A stretch of DNA of 64,000 nt from Paenibacillus sp. DMB5 (GCF_001517085.1 NZ_LRAC01000087.1:1-64000), one strand, 5' to 3'. Positions 1-7,086 are shown, counted from the first letter of the stretch. Numbers and translations: made by a program. The notes: a model not told the origin generated them from the sequence alone.

Positions 1-230
1 GAGACGGCGCGGGCAGCGGCGAGCTGCGCGGGGTTGACGCGAACACCCGGTTCACGAGCCGGGAGGATCGCGGGGTTGAAAGCCGCGGCAGCAGCGGCAA
101 GGACAAGGGCCGCCGCAAGAAGAAAGGCGGCGTGTTCACCAGCCCGGCTGTCACGCCGGGCGGCCAGGGCAGCGGCAACGCGGAGAACGCCGTGCGCCGC
201 AAGAAAAAGAAGAAGAAGTCTCAGGAATAG
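1..230 (+). CDS. rnr: Ribonuclease R, C-terminal tail (partial)
   Basis: Only the last 75 or so codons are present, read from base 3 to the stop at 228-230. The visible protein is a low-complexity Gly/Ser/Arg/Lys tail ending in a run of six lysines followed by SQE. Ribonuclease R enzymes end in such basic tails after the S1 domain, and in Firmicutes rnr commonly lies just upstream of smpB and ssrA, as here. RNase R degrades structured RNA 3' to 5' and works with tmRNA in clearing stalled mRNAs. No catalytic domain is visible, so the name rests on tail composition and neighbours. Confidence 0.7.
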   Translation, partial: DGAGSGELRGVDANTRFTSREDRGVESRGSSGKDKGRRKKKGGVFTSPAVTPGGQGSGNAENAVRRKKKKKKSQE

Positions 231-244
231 ACTGAGACTGAGGG

Positions 245-286
245 GCGCTCCAAGCCGCTTATATGGCTGCTTGGAGCGCTTTTTTT
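245..286 (+). terminator. Rho-independent terminator after rnr
   Basis: An 11-base perfect stem (gcgctccaagc with gcttggagcgc) and a short loop are followed by a run of seven T. It lies 15 bases after the rnr stop and separates rnr from smpB. Confidence 0.9.
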
Positions 287-960
287 GCATACCCCTGTTG
301 TCTGCGGGTGTCTTAATCTGTACACACTTTCTGTGGTTAGCCTTCCTGAATTATCTGGTGCAATAATTATGCCGAGCTTACATCACAATGATTCTAACGG
401 ACTCAGATGCCGTTATTCTCTGCATATTACTCACCTGCAGCATGTTGCGGACTCCAGTGACCTTATCTGTCACCAAAGTGTGACCATTACCGCGATCCGG
501 CATAAATAGTGTTATCTGTGTCCGTTAGAATATCAAACTGCAGGAATATCACCCAATAAGGTCCACTGAGTCCGTTACATGTACCCAATTGGGCTAAATA
601 TTAGCGTTACGATTAATCCAGTCGAATACTAAACAATGATCGCTGGACATATGTTTTTTCTGCTGGATAATCAACCTTATAGCTGTTAGGGTCTATCTCT
701 CCTACATAATGGGTAATAACATTATGAAACGGAGTCCTCTTAAGAAGTACAACTATGCAGAAATGACCGTGTATGGAGGACGATATTGACTTGTGTCATA
801 TCGCTTTATCTACTACCTGACATATAGTTGTCAAAATGGAGATCGGCGGGTAAGTCGATGTCATGCAATGCCAATAGACGTGCTTCCTTGCGTTCACCGG
901 ATCCATTTTGATACAATATAGATCTGACACTAACTCCGCTTCCTGCGGGGAAATCGATTC
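287..960. other. Long intergenic region before smpB, no convincing gene
   Basis: About 670 bases with no ORF that has a ribosome binding site and sensible composition. It contains scattered inverted repeats (taacggactca at 394 with tgagtccgtta near 567; acaactat near 748 with atagttgt near 826; caaaatgga near 833 with tccattttg near 902). It probably holds the smpB promoter and a decayed repeat element. Confidence 0.5.
391..578. repeat. Intergenic inverted-repeat element
   Basis: The 11-base word taacggactca at 394-404 recurs in reverse complement at about 567-577, and attctaacgga (391) recurs in reverse complement as tccgttagaat at 520-530. The element carries no ORF. It resembles a short dispersed intergenic repeat more than a gene. 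No second copy was noticed in this window, so the repeat-family assignment is inference. Confidence 0.4.
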
Positions 961-974
961 AAGGAGTGACTTTC

Positions 975-1454
975 ATGGGTAAAAAAGCAGACGGGAAAGT
1001 GCTCGCCCAGAACAAAAAAGCTTCCCATGATTATTTTATCGAGGACACTTTTGAAGCGGGTATGGTGCTAACCGGTACAGAGATCAAGTCGCTGCGTAAT
1101 GGCCGCGCTAACATTGGTGATGCGTTCGCTACCATCCGTAATGGTGAGATTCATATCCACAACATGCATATCAGCCCTTTTGAGCAGGGTAACCGTTCCA
1201 ATCCTGACGATCCCACGCGTACGCGCAAGCTGCTGATGCACAAGGTGCAGATTCATAAGCTGCTGGGCTTATCCAAACAGGATGGCTACTCGATAGTGCC
1301 GCTGAAGATCTATGTGCGTAACGGCTATGCCAAGCTGCTGATCGGCCTCGGTAAAGGTAAGAAGCAATACGACAAACGCGACTCTGCCGCCAAAAAGGAC
1401 GCTCAACGCGATATCCAGCGCGCGCTGCGTGAGAAGCAGAAAATCGCCAGATAA
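975..1454 (+). CDS. smpB: SsrA-binding protein SmpB
   Basis: The product is 159 residues, the usual SmpB length. It starts [16 protein letters not shown] and carries the conserved beta-barrel core around [16 protein letters not shown] and the basic C-terminal tail ([10 protein letters not shown] and the following Lys/Arg-rich end). SmpB binds the tRNA-like part of tmRNA and places its tail in the empty mRNA channel of stalled ribosomes, starting trans-translation. I chose the ATG at 975 because AAGGAG at 961-966 lies 8 bases upstream; the GTG at 966 overlaps that ribosome binding site. The gene lies directly upstream of ssrA. Confidence 0.97.
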   Translation: MGKKADGKVLAQNKKASHDYFIEDTFEAGMVLTGTEIKSLRNGRANIGDAFATIRNGEIHIHNMHISPFEQGNRSNPDDPTRTRKLLMHKVQIHKLLGLSKQDGYSIVPLKIYVRNGYAKLLIGLGKGKKQYDKRDSAAKKDAQRDIQRALREKQKIAR

Positions 1455-1516
1455 GCTGCTAACGTGTTACGGGAAGCCGGAATTCCAGATTGCTCCTTCA
1501 ATTCCTTTAACCCACG

Positions 1517-1545
1517 TGTTAAAGTGTTGATAAATGTGCTATACT
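1517..1545 (+). promoter_or_regulatory. Probable ssrA promoter
   Basis: A perfect TATACT -10 box at 1540-1545 has a weak -35-like TGTTAA at 1517-1522, 17 bases upstream. The roughly 100 bases between the -10 box and mature tmRNA contain gcttcg/cgaagc inverted segments, consistent with a processed 5' leader. Confidence 0.5.
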
Positions 1546-1650
1546 GTGTAAGTAAGATTTTTGCTTCGTGGCAGTCCTCAGGTTAGAGGCTGCAGATTGG
1601 ATCTCTCTTGCTTAGAAGATCCGCTTGATCCGAAGCGCCCTTTTTAATGA

Positions 1651-2012
1651 GGGGCCGTTCTTGGATTCGACGGGGGTAGTTCGAGCATGAGCAGCGAGTA
1701 GTGGGGACGCGTCCGCTTCATCAACGCTAAAGCCTATTAAACGGCAAACAACAACAAACTTACGCTTTCGCAGCTTAATAACCTGTGTGCGTGCTTCTAC
1801 CCTGCATCGCCCATGTGACAGGGATAGGGGCTAACAAGTAGTGGGATACGCTGTCTGGTCTCCGCCTGGGGTCAGCAGAAGAAGATAATCAGGCTGACCC
1901 AACGTATAGCCGGTTACGGGGCGATACTCGGGTGACATCAAAACTGTGACTACACTCGTAGAAACTTATGTGCCGTTATCTTCGGACAGGGGTTCGACTC
2001 CCCTCGGCTCCA
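1651..2012 (+). ncRNA. ssrA: tmRNA (transfer-messenger RNA)
   Basis: The 5' end GGGGCCG at 1651 pairs over seven positions with CGGCTCC near 2005-2011 to form the acceptor stem. The T-arm ggggttcgactcccc is intact, and the final A at 2012 is the discriminator, with CCA not encoded. The tag reading frame at 1743-1778 encodes GKQQQTYAFAA then a stop, ending in the AFAA degron expected for ClpXP recognition; GCTTAATAACCTG after the tag matches the E. coli arrangement. tmRNA rescues stalled ribosomes with SmpB. The 3' end doubles as the prophage attachment site, so the last ~17 bases are now supplied by the element, yet the gene remains complete. Confidence 0.97.
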
Positions 2013-2013
2013 T
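1995..2013 (+). other. attL core (19 bases) within the ssrA 3' end
   Basis: The 19-base word cgactcccctcggctccat is identical to 37788-37806. It covers the 3' half of the tmRNA T-arm and the acceptor strand plus one base. The serine integrase gene ends 30 bases away. Flanks outside the 19 bases differ between the two copies, which sets the repeat length. Confidence 0.9.
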
Positions 2014-2042
2014 TTTTGTACTTAAAGTTTTGAGGGAAAGAG

Positions 2043-3512
2043 TCAAACGGTGAGGACATCAACAATCTCCCATCCGTTTGATTCTTTTTTTATTGTTATT
2101 TTGCGGAACATGGATTGTATCAACTGTTTTTGGATATCTGCCTCTATGAGGTCCCAATTATCCTTTAGATTTACCATCATATCTTTGATTTCTTCTTCAG
2201 AGTGTTCGTTTACATATAGGGATTCTTCCTGAAACTCTTCAGTCAGTTTAGAAATACGAGCCTCTTCTTCATCCATGAGAGAAGCGTAATCTGAAGGTTC
2301 CAATTTACCGTCCCCTAATGCCATCATCCAGTTTTTACGTCTCCGGTTACTGAGATCAATCTCTTTTTGGAGTTTTTTTCTATCCATCTTGCCGGAATTG
2401 TTACTCCGTTTTTCCTGCACTTTCTCGCTGGTAACCCGGAGAGATTTAAACAGCTCTTGATTCAAAGCTTTCTCCGAAATAGAGGGCGCATCACAAGTGT
2501 TGTTACTGTAGGCATTTCTGCATCTATAACTTTTGTAAAGCCGAAAGCTTCCATCCTTCAGTTTCTGTTTCGAGGAATTTCCGATGTAAGTGGCTCCGCA
2601 CTTTTCACAACGTACTATCCCGCCATAAGGATAATCATAGCTGCTCTTACTCATTTGCCCTTTTGATTTGCGAATCATCATTTTCTGGACATTGTCAAAG
2701 TCTTCAGGTGAAATGATTCCCACATGCGCTCCTTCTGTAATTATTCTTCGCGATTCATCCCAATCGGCTGGTTTGAAATGATTTTGTCCTCTGTATGTTC
2801 GATTAACCAGAACAATTTTCACATACTTACTATCCCAAACACCGCCTTTCTTCCCTCTGCTATGTCCATTCATATGTTTGGCGATCCAAACGACTCCTTT
2901 TCCCTGTAAATACAGTTCAAAAACTTCGCGTACCAAAGCGGCCTCGTGGCTGACGATAGATAATATTTTATTTCCGTCAGAATCCAATTTATATCTTCCC
3001 TGATCATCAATTTCAAATTCATAGCCTAACGGGGCAACTGACATATGTAAACCGCCGTTGCTCATTTTTTTTGTTAGCCCTTTTAATGTCTCTTCTCGTA
3101 AATTATCGGAGTAAATTTCTGCAAAGATCCCATTGAAGTAGAGAAAGGCTTTTCCCATAGGGGAAATAGTGTCAATCTCCTCAGATCCAAGTGAAGCAAT
3201 GACCAAGCGGGTGTTAAGTTTATTCACCAGGGCTATAAAATCATACAAATCACCGAGATTTCGGCTCAATCTGTCAAGCTTATGGACCATAATAGCTTCG
3301 AACTTTCCGGCTCTCAGATCAGTAAGCAGCTGCTGCATTCCTGGGCGTTTGCTCATTGTCTTACCACTGATACCCGGATCGGAATATACACGGTATAACT
3401 CCATTCCTTTGCGGTTGAGGAGATCCATTAATAAATCATGCTGCGCCTCCATTGAATACCCTTCCTCTGATTGTCTTTCAGTGCTAACACGAATATAAAT
3501 TGCAGCCTTCAT
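2043..3512 (-). CDS. Large serine recombinase / prophage integrase
   Basis: A 489-residue protein with an N-terminal resolvase domain starting MKAAIYIRVST, where Ser10 is the expected nucleophile. A recombinase domain follows (roughly 160-280), then a zinc ribbon around 305-345 (CEKCGATY, then CRNAYSNNTC) and a C-terminal coiled-coil region, as in large serine integrases. These catalyse directional attP x attB recombination through a covalent phosphoserine. The stop codon is 30 bases from attL and the gene reads away from the phage early genes, the usual integrase position. The start has CAGGAGG-type upstream sequence on the minus strand. An ssrA target with a 19-base shared core is unusual for this family, which tends to have very short cores. 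Confidence 0.93.
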   Translation of the reverse strand: MKAAIYIRVSTERQSEEGYSMEAQHDLLMDLLNRKGMELYRVYSDPGISGKTMSKRPGMQQLLTDLRAGKFEAIMVHKLDRLSRNLGDLYDFIALVNKLNTRLVIASLGSEEIDTISPMGKAFLYFNGIFAEIYSDNLREETLKGLTKKMSNGGLHMSVAPLGYEFEIDDQGRYKLDSDGNKILSIVSHEAALVREVFELYLQGKGVVWIAKHMNGHSRGKKGGVWDSKYVKIVLVNRTYRGQNHFKPADWDESRRIITEGAHVGIISPEDFDNVQKMMIRKSKGQMSKSSYDYPYGGIVRCEKCGATYIGNSSKQKLKDGSFRLYKSYRCRNAYSNNTCDAPSISEKALNQELFKSLRVTSEKVQEKRSNNSGKMDRKKLQKEIDLSNRRRKNWMMALGDGKLEPSDYASLMDEEEARISKLTEEFQEESLYVNEHSEEEIKDMMVNLKDNWDLIEADIQKQLIQSMFRKITIKKESNGWEIVDVLTV

Positions 3513-3544
3513 AATTTTTCCTCCTGATTGTTCTTGATTTTTGG

Positions 3545-3557
3545 ACAGTATAACTGT
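3545..3557. promoter_or_regulatory. 13-base palindrome between integrase and LytTR gene
   Basis: acagtataactgt is a perfect palindrome with a 3-base centre. It sits in the 56-base divergent promoter region of the integrase and the LytTR-domain gene. It resembles the ACAGTT-type half sites reported for LytTR regulators, so it may be an autoregulatory site. That link is inference. Confidence 0.4.
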
Positions 3558-3568
3558 GAGGTGAACTT

Positions 3569-3886
3569 ATGAAAATTAACGTTGTTAACATTAATACTGG
3601 AAAGGTTACGTCGATTGATTCCGCAGAAACGCTATATGTTGAGTCTTATGGGAATAAGGTGTTATTACATACACGCGATCAAGTATATAGACCAGTAATA
3701 ACACTTAAGGATTTTTCTTTAATGCTTTCTTCAGAGGGCTTTATTTCACTCAGCAAATCAAATGTCACCAATACAAATCGAATAGATAATTATGACGATA
3801 TTAGTAAGCGAGTATTTTTCGACAAAGGACGAAAAGGGAAGAGTGTTGAAGTATCTCGAAGAAAGAGACACATAATTGAAGATTGA
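3569..3886 (+). CDS. Stand-alone LytTR DNA-binding domain protein
   Basis: The 105-residue product has the LytTR pattern: a central FISLSKSNVTNTNRID segment (equivalent to the family's F-h-R-h-H-R-S-Y-hhN-hxxI motif) followed by a basic strand ending VSRRKRH. There is no receiver or membrane domain, so it consists almost wholly of the binding domain. LytTR proteins bind direct repeats and regulate transcription. It is transcribed divergently from the integrase with a 56-base gap, suggesting it could control integration/excision as well as itself. The ribosome binding site is GAGGTGA just before the ATG. Confidence 0.75.
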   Translation: MKINVVNINTGKVTSIDSAETLYVESYGNKVLLHTRDQVYRPVITLKDFSLMLSSEGFISLSKSNVTNTNRIDNYDDISKRVFFDKGRKGKSVEVSRRKRHIIED

Positions 3887-4044
3887 AAACCACTTTCACT
3901 ATGTAAACGGTAATTAAGTTGCGACATTAAGTGACAGGAATATTGTTTATGCTGATCTATGATTAAGATGCGAACAGAAAAGTACGTATACGTTCTTAAC
4001 TCTGCGGGGGAGTGCAGCTGGTAAGCTGCCCTTATAGTCTGCTG

Positions 4045-4275
4045 TTATTGGACAATCAGATCCCAGCGATATAAATCCTCCATTTTAATTTTGAGAATTC
4101 GTGATGCGTTATACATTGCATCAACGCTCATTAATCGCTGGTTTTTACACCAAAAGGATACCATGCGCTCAGACCAACCTATTAGTTGGGCAAATTGTGC
4201 TTGAGTATATCCTCTCTGATCAAGCCAATATTGCAGCTGACATCTCCCACGGGAGTATGCCAAGCGTTTCATCAT
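4045..4275 (-). CDS. Small XRE-type helix-turn-helix regulator
   Basis: A 76-residue protein with one Cro/CI-like helix-turn-helix: YTQAQFAQLIGWSERMVSFW is the two-helix DNA-binding unit, followed by a helix ending MEDLYRWDL. It is transcribed away from a short plus-strand gene at 4382. Its start region faces the GCGAAC-type repeats at 4303-4321. The second Met (4272) could also serve as start. It is probably an accessory prophage regulator; target unknown. Confidence 0.75.
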   Translation of the reverse strand: MMKRLAYSRGRCQLQYWLDQRGYTQAQFAQLIGWSERMVSFWCKNQRLMSVDAMYNASRILKIKMEDLYRWDLIVQ

Positions 4276-4302
4276 CCTTTTTCAAACATTTTTTACATGG
4301 CG

Positions 4303-4333
4303 TTCGTATACTGTTCGCATTTTTGTGCTATAC
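4303..4333 (+). promoter_or_regulatory. Operator-like repeat and promoter upstream of the 42-residue ORF
   Basis: cgttcgtatactgttcgc (4304-4321) contains two GTTCG words in direct orientation. A TATACT -10-like box at 4328-4333 follows. A related arrangement (gcgaacag ... gtatacgttc) occurs near 3971-3996, on the other side of the XRE gene. These are candidate sites for the XRE protein at 4045-4275. Confidence 0.4.
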
Positions 4334-4381
4334 TCATTCTATAAACTTCGGCTACTCTATCAGACAGAAAGGATGTTGCAT

Positions 4382-4510
4382 ATGGATTTAGACCTAGAGA
4401 GGTACATAGAGATATTAAAAAATAAGGGTGTAGATACTAATCAAGTCGAGGAAGCTTTGGAATTAATTATTTCTTCCAGCGCTTCAGAGCAGCCTCCAGT
4501 AGCTCAATAA
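4382..4510 (+). CDS. Small prophage protein, 42 residues, unknown function
   Basis: It starts MDLDLERYIEILKNKG and is mostly helical and acidic. GAAAGGA lies about 8 bases upstream of the ATG at 4382. The 3' end overlaps the 3' end of the convergent CI-like gene by 44 bases. No family is recognised. It could be a small regulator of the neighbouring switch or a non-functional ORF. Confidence 0.45.
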   Translation: MDLDLERYIEILKNKGVDTNQVEEALELIISSSASEQPPVAQ

Positions 4511-4856
4511 TATCATCGGCTTCATCTTTACTAAGAGTTTTTCCTTTGTATGTCAAATTGAACTGATTTAATCTTTCAATAGGTATGTCAGCCAACTCCG
4601 ATTCTTCATGAGGATCGGGGTCTTTTATTTGTTCTTCGTCTTCCATTTGATTAACATCTGAAATGCCAATTATATAATCTACAGTTGCATTCAATATAGG
4701 AACTAATTTCCCCGCAATTTCAGTTGTTAAGCGCCGTTCACCCTTTTCAATGTCATAGTAGTATTGCGGCGATATGCCAAGAGTTTTGGCGATCTCAATA
4801 CCGCTTTTACCTCGCTCCTTTCTTAGTTCCTTTAGTCTATTTGGACTTCCTTCCAT
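4467..4856 (-). CDS. CI-like prophage repressor (XRE family)
   Basis: The 129-residue product has an N-terminal helix-turn-helix (LKELRKERGKSGIEIAKTLG, then SPQYYYDIEKGERR) and an acidic C-terminal half ending in a helix, LLEAALKRWKK. There is no peptidase Ser/Lys dyad, so control by RecA-driven self-cleavage is not evident. I chose the ATG at 4856 because AAAGGAG lies 9 bases upstream on the minus strand; the longer reading frame to 4931 would run through operator-like sites. It is divergent from the Cro-like gene at 5074, and one operator-like site (4879-4889) lies in its leader, so autoregulation is likely. Confidence 0.85.
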   Translation of the reverse strand: MEGSPNRLKELRKERGKSGIEIAKTLGISPQYYYDIEKGERRLTTEIAGKLVPILNATVDYIIGISDVNQMEDEEQIKDPDPHEESELADIPIERLNQFNLTYKGKTLSKDEADDIIELLEAALKRWKK

Positions 4857-4878
4857 TTCAACATTCTCCTTTTCTTTA

Positions 4879-5042
4879 AGCATTTTGCTGTATAAACTAT
4901 ACCACTCTCTGCTTACACTTGCAATAAGCATTATGCTTATATATAGAGGAAAACAGAGCTATTAAGCGCATTAATAAGCATAATGTTTATTTTATCAGCA
5001 TTTTGCTGGCTTAATCCGTTTTACTATTATACGCATTATGCT
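4879..5042. promoter_or_regulatory. Lysogeny switch: five AGCAT-TATGCT-type operator sites
   Basis: Five copies of the near-palindrome AGCATNNTGCT lie between the divergent CI-like and Cro-like genes: 4879-4889, 4927-4937 (inside a 17-base palindrome, ataagcattatgcttat), 4977-4987, 4997-5007 and 5032-5042. Centre spacings are 48, 50, 20 and 35 bases. Sites three and five have one changed base each. AT-rich sequence between them could hold both promoters. This layout matches a bidirectional phage switch. Confidence 0.75.
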
Positions 5043-5073
5043 TATTATTTATTCATGGAGGTGAGCAACATTG

Positions 5074-5388
5074 ATGAATTTTACAGAGGCAGTGACAAAA
5101 GCCATGAGTGCAACGGATACGACTCGTTCGGATCTTGCACGGAGGACTGGAAGGAGTTATCAGTACATTAGCGATCTTCTCAAGGGAAAGAGACGCTGGC
5201 ACGAGAGCATTATAAATGAGGTTTTTGATGCTCTGGGGATCTCAATTGAATTTGTGAATATTGAACGGAGGGAGAATGATGCTAGTCAACTCAGTAAAGC
5301 AGGAGAAGGTAACCATCGACACCGGAATATTCCCAAGGGAGCTTCTCGAAAAAGCAGCGTCCAGCATCGCGAAAAACAGATTACTTAA
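5074..5388 (+). CDS. Cro-like XRE regulator
   Basis: The helix-turn-helix spans residues 15-40 (RSDLARRTGRSYQYISDLLK). It is preceded by GGAGGTGAG 9 bases before the ATG at 5074; a TTG at 5071 is the alternative start. It is the first gene rightward from the operator cluster and divergent from the repressor, as expected for cro. The C-terminal 35 residues overlap another ORF (5276-5422) in a different frame and look less protein-like, so the tail may be functionally unimportant. Confidence 0.8.
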   Translation: MNFTEAVTKAMSATDTTRSDLARRTGRSYQYISDLLKGKRRWHESIINEVFDALGISIEFVNIERRENDASQLSKAGEGNHRHRNIPKGASRKSSVQHREKQIT

Positions 5389-5422
5389 AGAGAATTCAAA
5401 AGGAAAAGGACGAATAGCTTGA
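5276..5422 (+). CDS. Small prophage protein, 48 residues, overlapping the cro-like gene
   Basis: The ORF begins MMLVNSVKQEKVTIDTG immediately after GGAGGGAG and continues to a stop at 5420-5422. It overlaps the end of the Cro-like gene by about 113 bases. The helical, basic C-terminal half (ELLEKAASSIAKNRLLKE) and the strong ribosome binding site favour a real gene. No family is recognised. Confidence 0.5.
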   Translation: MMLVNSVKQEKVTIDTGIFPRELLEKAASSIAKNRLLKENSKGKGRIA

Positions 5423-5494
5423 ATTTAAGCAAATTCTGAGTCCTAAAGACCAGATAAGTCCTTCAGAAAGGAGGTAGACACCAACAAATCTAAA

Positions 5495-5795
5495 GTCGTA
5501 TCAAGGCAGAACCCTCCGGGCCATTAAATTAGGTTCTGTCTGTCAGGTAATCGGTAGAGATATTTAGTGCGTCCGCTATGCGTACAAGGTTCTTATATCT
5601 AGGTTTAAACTTTCCTTCGATCCAGCGTTCCACCGTGGAGGGTGAAACGCCGGCAATTAGGGAAAGCAAACGAGCGTCAATTCCGCGATTTTCCATAGTG
5701 GCCGTTAACCGTTTGGAAAAATCGTCTTCAAAAAAGAAGAAAAAGAAGAAGACGCATCACTCCCTTCTGCCCGGAGGGTTCCGCCTTGATACGAC
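5495..5795. repeat. 301-base segment flanked by 27-base inverted repeats
   Basis: Bases 5495-5521 and 5769-5795 are inverted repeats matching at 26 of 27 positions. Between them lies a minus-strand XRE ORF with a one-base frame disruption. Both repeat ends are followed by ggccatta on the plus strand (5519-5526 and 5798-5805). The segment could be an invertible cassette, a small MITE-like insertion, or a long hairpin. No recombinase gene lies inside. Confidence 0.6.
5529..5757 (-). pseudogene. XRE regulator with a one-base frame disruption in a T6 run
   Basis: The downstream in-frame part (5529-5696, 55 codons from an internal ATG) encodes a good helix-turn-helix (LSLIAGVSPSTVERWIEGKF) and an ending, NISTDYLTDRT, typical of XRE proteins. 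The family's first helix (EDDFSKRLTATMEN) is in the same frame but has no start codon. The natural ATG at 5757, after AAGGGAG, is one base out of frame because of a T6 run (5730-5735 on the plus strand as A6). With five T the gene would encode 75 residues. This is either a decayed gene, a sequencing homopolymer error, or an on/off switch by slippage. Confidence 0.6.
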
Positions 5796-5853
5796 GAGGC
5801 CATTACCAATATTCGACATCAAGGTCCATAAAACCTATGAAGGAGGAAGAAGT

Positions 5854-6192
5854 TTGAAGCTGACTAAAAACATGATCCGTAATGTCTGTGCATTTTTTCT
5901 TACGCTGCGTGACCAAGCTCAAGCTGAAGGGTTAACCCAGGCAGCTGCCAATGCAGACAAGGGTTACCGCAATTATCAGGAGCTGCTTTACCAGGCAGAC
6001 GGAAAACGGCCGCCCGGGGTAGGAGCCGGACAGCCGTCATTAAGCTGGAAAATCACAATTAAGACCAGATTACCATTGATTAAGGGGGATGGCAATGCCA
6101 CGGAAGAAATTAGCCCCGACTCTCTGGGAGAAACGGCACAAGCTGCGTCTGCAGCTGCGGTCCCTGTATCCCCAGCAGGCGGACTATATTAA
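5854..6192 (+). CDS. Early prophage protein, unknown function
   Basis: About 112 residues from a TTG start at 5854, chosen because AAGGAGG lies 8-9 bases upstream. The first 60 residues (MKLTKNMIRNVCAFFLTLRD and on) are plausible helical sequence. The last 30 overlap the next gene in another frame and are Ala/Pro/Ser rich. No family is recognised. Confidence 0.5.
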   Translation: MKLTKNMIRNVCAFFLTLRDQAQAEGLTQAAANADKGYRNYQELLYQADGKRPPGVGAGQPSLSWKITIKTRLPLIKGDGNATEEISPDSLGETAQAASAAAVPVSPAGGLY

Positions 6193-6289
6193 GCAGCACG
6201 GTAGCCGGTCTGTAGAAATCGACGCTCAGATAGAGAGAGCAAAGGACGCCCTATATAAGATACATCCGGCATCGGTGCAACGCCTATGA
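6095..6289 (+). CDS. Small early prophage protein, unknown function
   Basis: It starts MPRKKLAPTLWEKRHKLR at the ATG at 6095, where AAGGGGG is 7 bases upstream; the ATG at 6089 is too close to that site. 64 residues, basic and helical (LRSLYPQQADYIKQHG, then IDAQIERAKDALYKI). It overlaps the next gene by ATGA, showing translational coupling. Unknown family. Confidence 0.65.
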   Translation: MPRKKLAPTLWEKRHKLRLQLRSLYPQQADYIKQHGSRSVEIDAQIERAKDALYKIHPASVQRL

Positions 6290-6690
6290 CTCATGAAGAG
6301 CTGGATTGGCATATCGAACAGAGTAACAAACTACGTGATCAGGCAAGGGCATACGATGAGGATGCGCCTGGTGCAATGGTTGAGATTGTCCGGCTGCTGA
6401 CAGCGGCATACGACCTTATGGGCCGTATCTCAGCTCAGATGGACGGAGATTATGAAAAGCTCTATACCCTTCGGCAGAACACTTTCACTTTGGCCAAATC
6501 ACAAGCCAAAAAGGGAGACAGGATACTGACTGCAGAGCTGGCCGTAATGGAACTCCGAAACTTGGAAGCTGATGCCTATGAACAGAAGATGTTCTGGCGT
6601 AATGAAAGAGAATCAGTCAAAGAGAAGATTTACGAACTCCGGATGCGCGTTCGTATTGATATGCAAACAGGAGGTGTGACGCATGGATAA
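6286..6690 (+). CDS. Early prophage protein, helical, unknown function
   Basis: 134 residues, acidic and helical throughout, with heptad-like regions (LAVMELRNLEADAYEQ). The start codon overlaps the stop of the previous gene (ATGA), and the end overlaps the next gene by 8 bases, so it belongs to one early operon. No domain is recognised. Confidence 0.7.
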   Translation: MTHEELDWHIEQSNKLRDQARAYDEDAPGAMVEIVRLLTAAYDLMGRISAQMDGDYEKLYTLRQNTFTLAKSQAKKGDRILTAELAVMELRNLEADAYEQKMFWRNERESVKEKIYELRMRVRIDMQTGGVTHG

Positions 6691-7072
6691 CGGAGTGTTT
6701 GGCTACCATCCGGTTCCAAAGCCGGAGCACAAGCGCGGCAAGCGTAAGCGGGGCCAGGAGACGGCTATCACCGCAAAGGTTGATAAGGAAGTTTACCGCC
6801 GGGCCGGTGAAGCGGGATATACGGTCTGTGAGCATTGCGGCTGCAGCGTACCGAGGTTTCGTTTTGAACGGTGTCACATGCTCAATGCTTCCCAATATGG
6901 GACAGGCAGAGCGCCGTGGAATATCGTCATCCTGTGCGGGCCGCGTAATGATAACGGCAGCTGCCATCACTGGGCAGACGAGACAACGGAGGGCCGCGAC
7001 TGGAAGGCCCGGAAGCAGGCAGAGCTTTACCTTTACTACACGGCCGGAGAAGGCCGGCAATATTGGCAATAA
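6683..7072 (+). CDS. HNH-like zinc-binding prophage protein
   Basis: 129 residues with CEHCGCSVPRFRFERCHML, then WNIVILCGP and GSCHHWAD. The two CxxC/CxxH-type pairs and the RFERCHML segment resemble a degenerate HNH nuclease or NinG-like fold with one bound zinc. AGGAGG lies 8-9 bases before the ATG. The position before the replication genes suggests a recombination or replication accessory role. Nuclease activity is uncertain because the canonical HNH triad is not clear. Confidence 0.55.
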   Translation: MDNGVFGYHPVPKPEHKRGKRKRGQETAITAKVDKEVYRRAGEAGYTVCEHCGCSVPRFRFERCHMLNASQYGTGRAPWNIVILCGPRNDNGSCHHWADETTEGRDWKARKQAELYLYYTAGEGRQYWQ

Positions 7073-7086
7073 GGGCATGCAGTGTG

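Noticed and set aside
34..366. 110-codon Arg/Ala-rich plus-strand ORF at the window start
   Set aside because: It is an out-of-frame reading of the rnr tail that runs across the terminator at 245-286.
5578..5853. N-terminal extension of the 5854 gene back to 5578
   Set aside because: This part is antisense to the XRE ORF and crosses the inverted repeat; the strong AAGGAGG site supports the TTG start at 5854.
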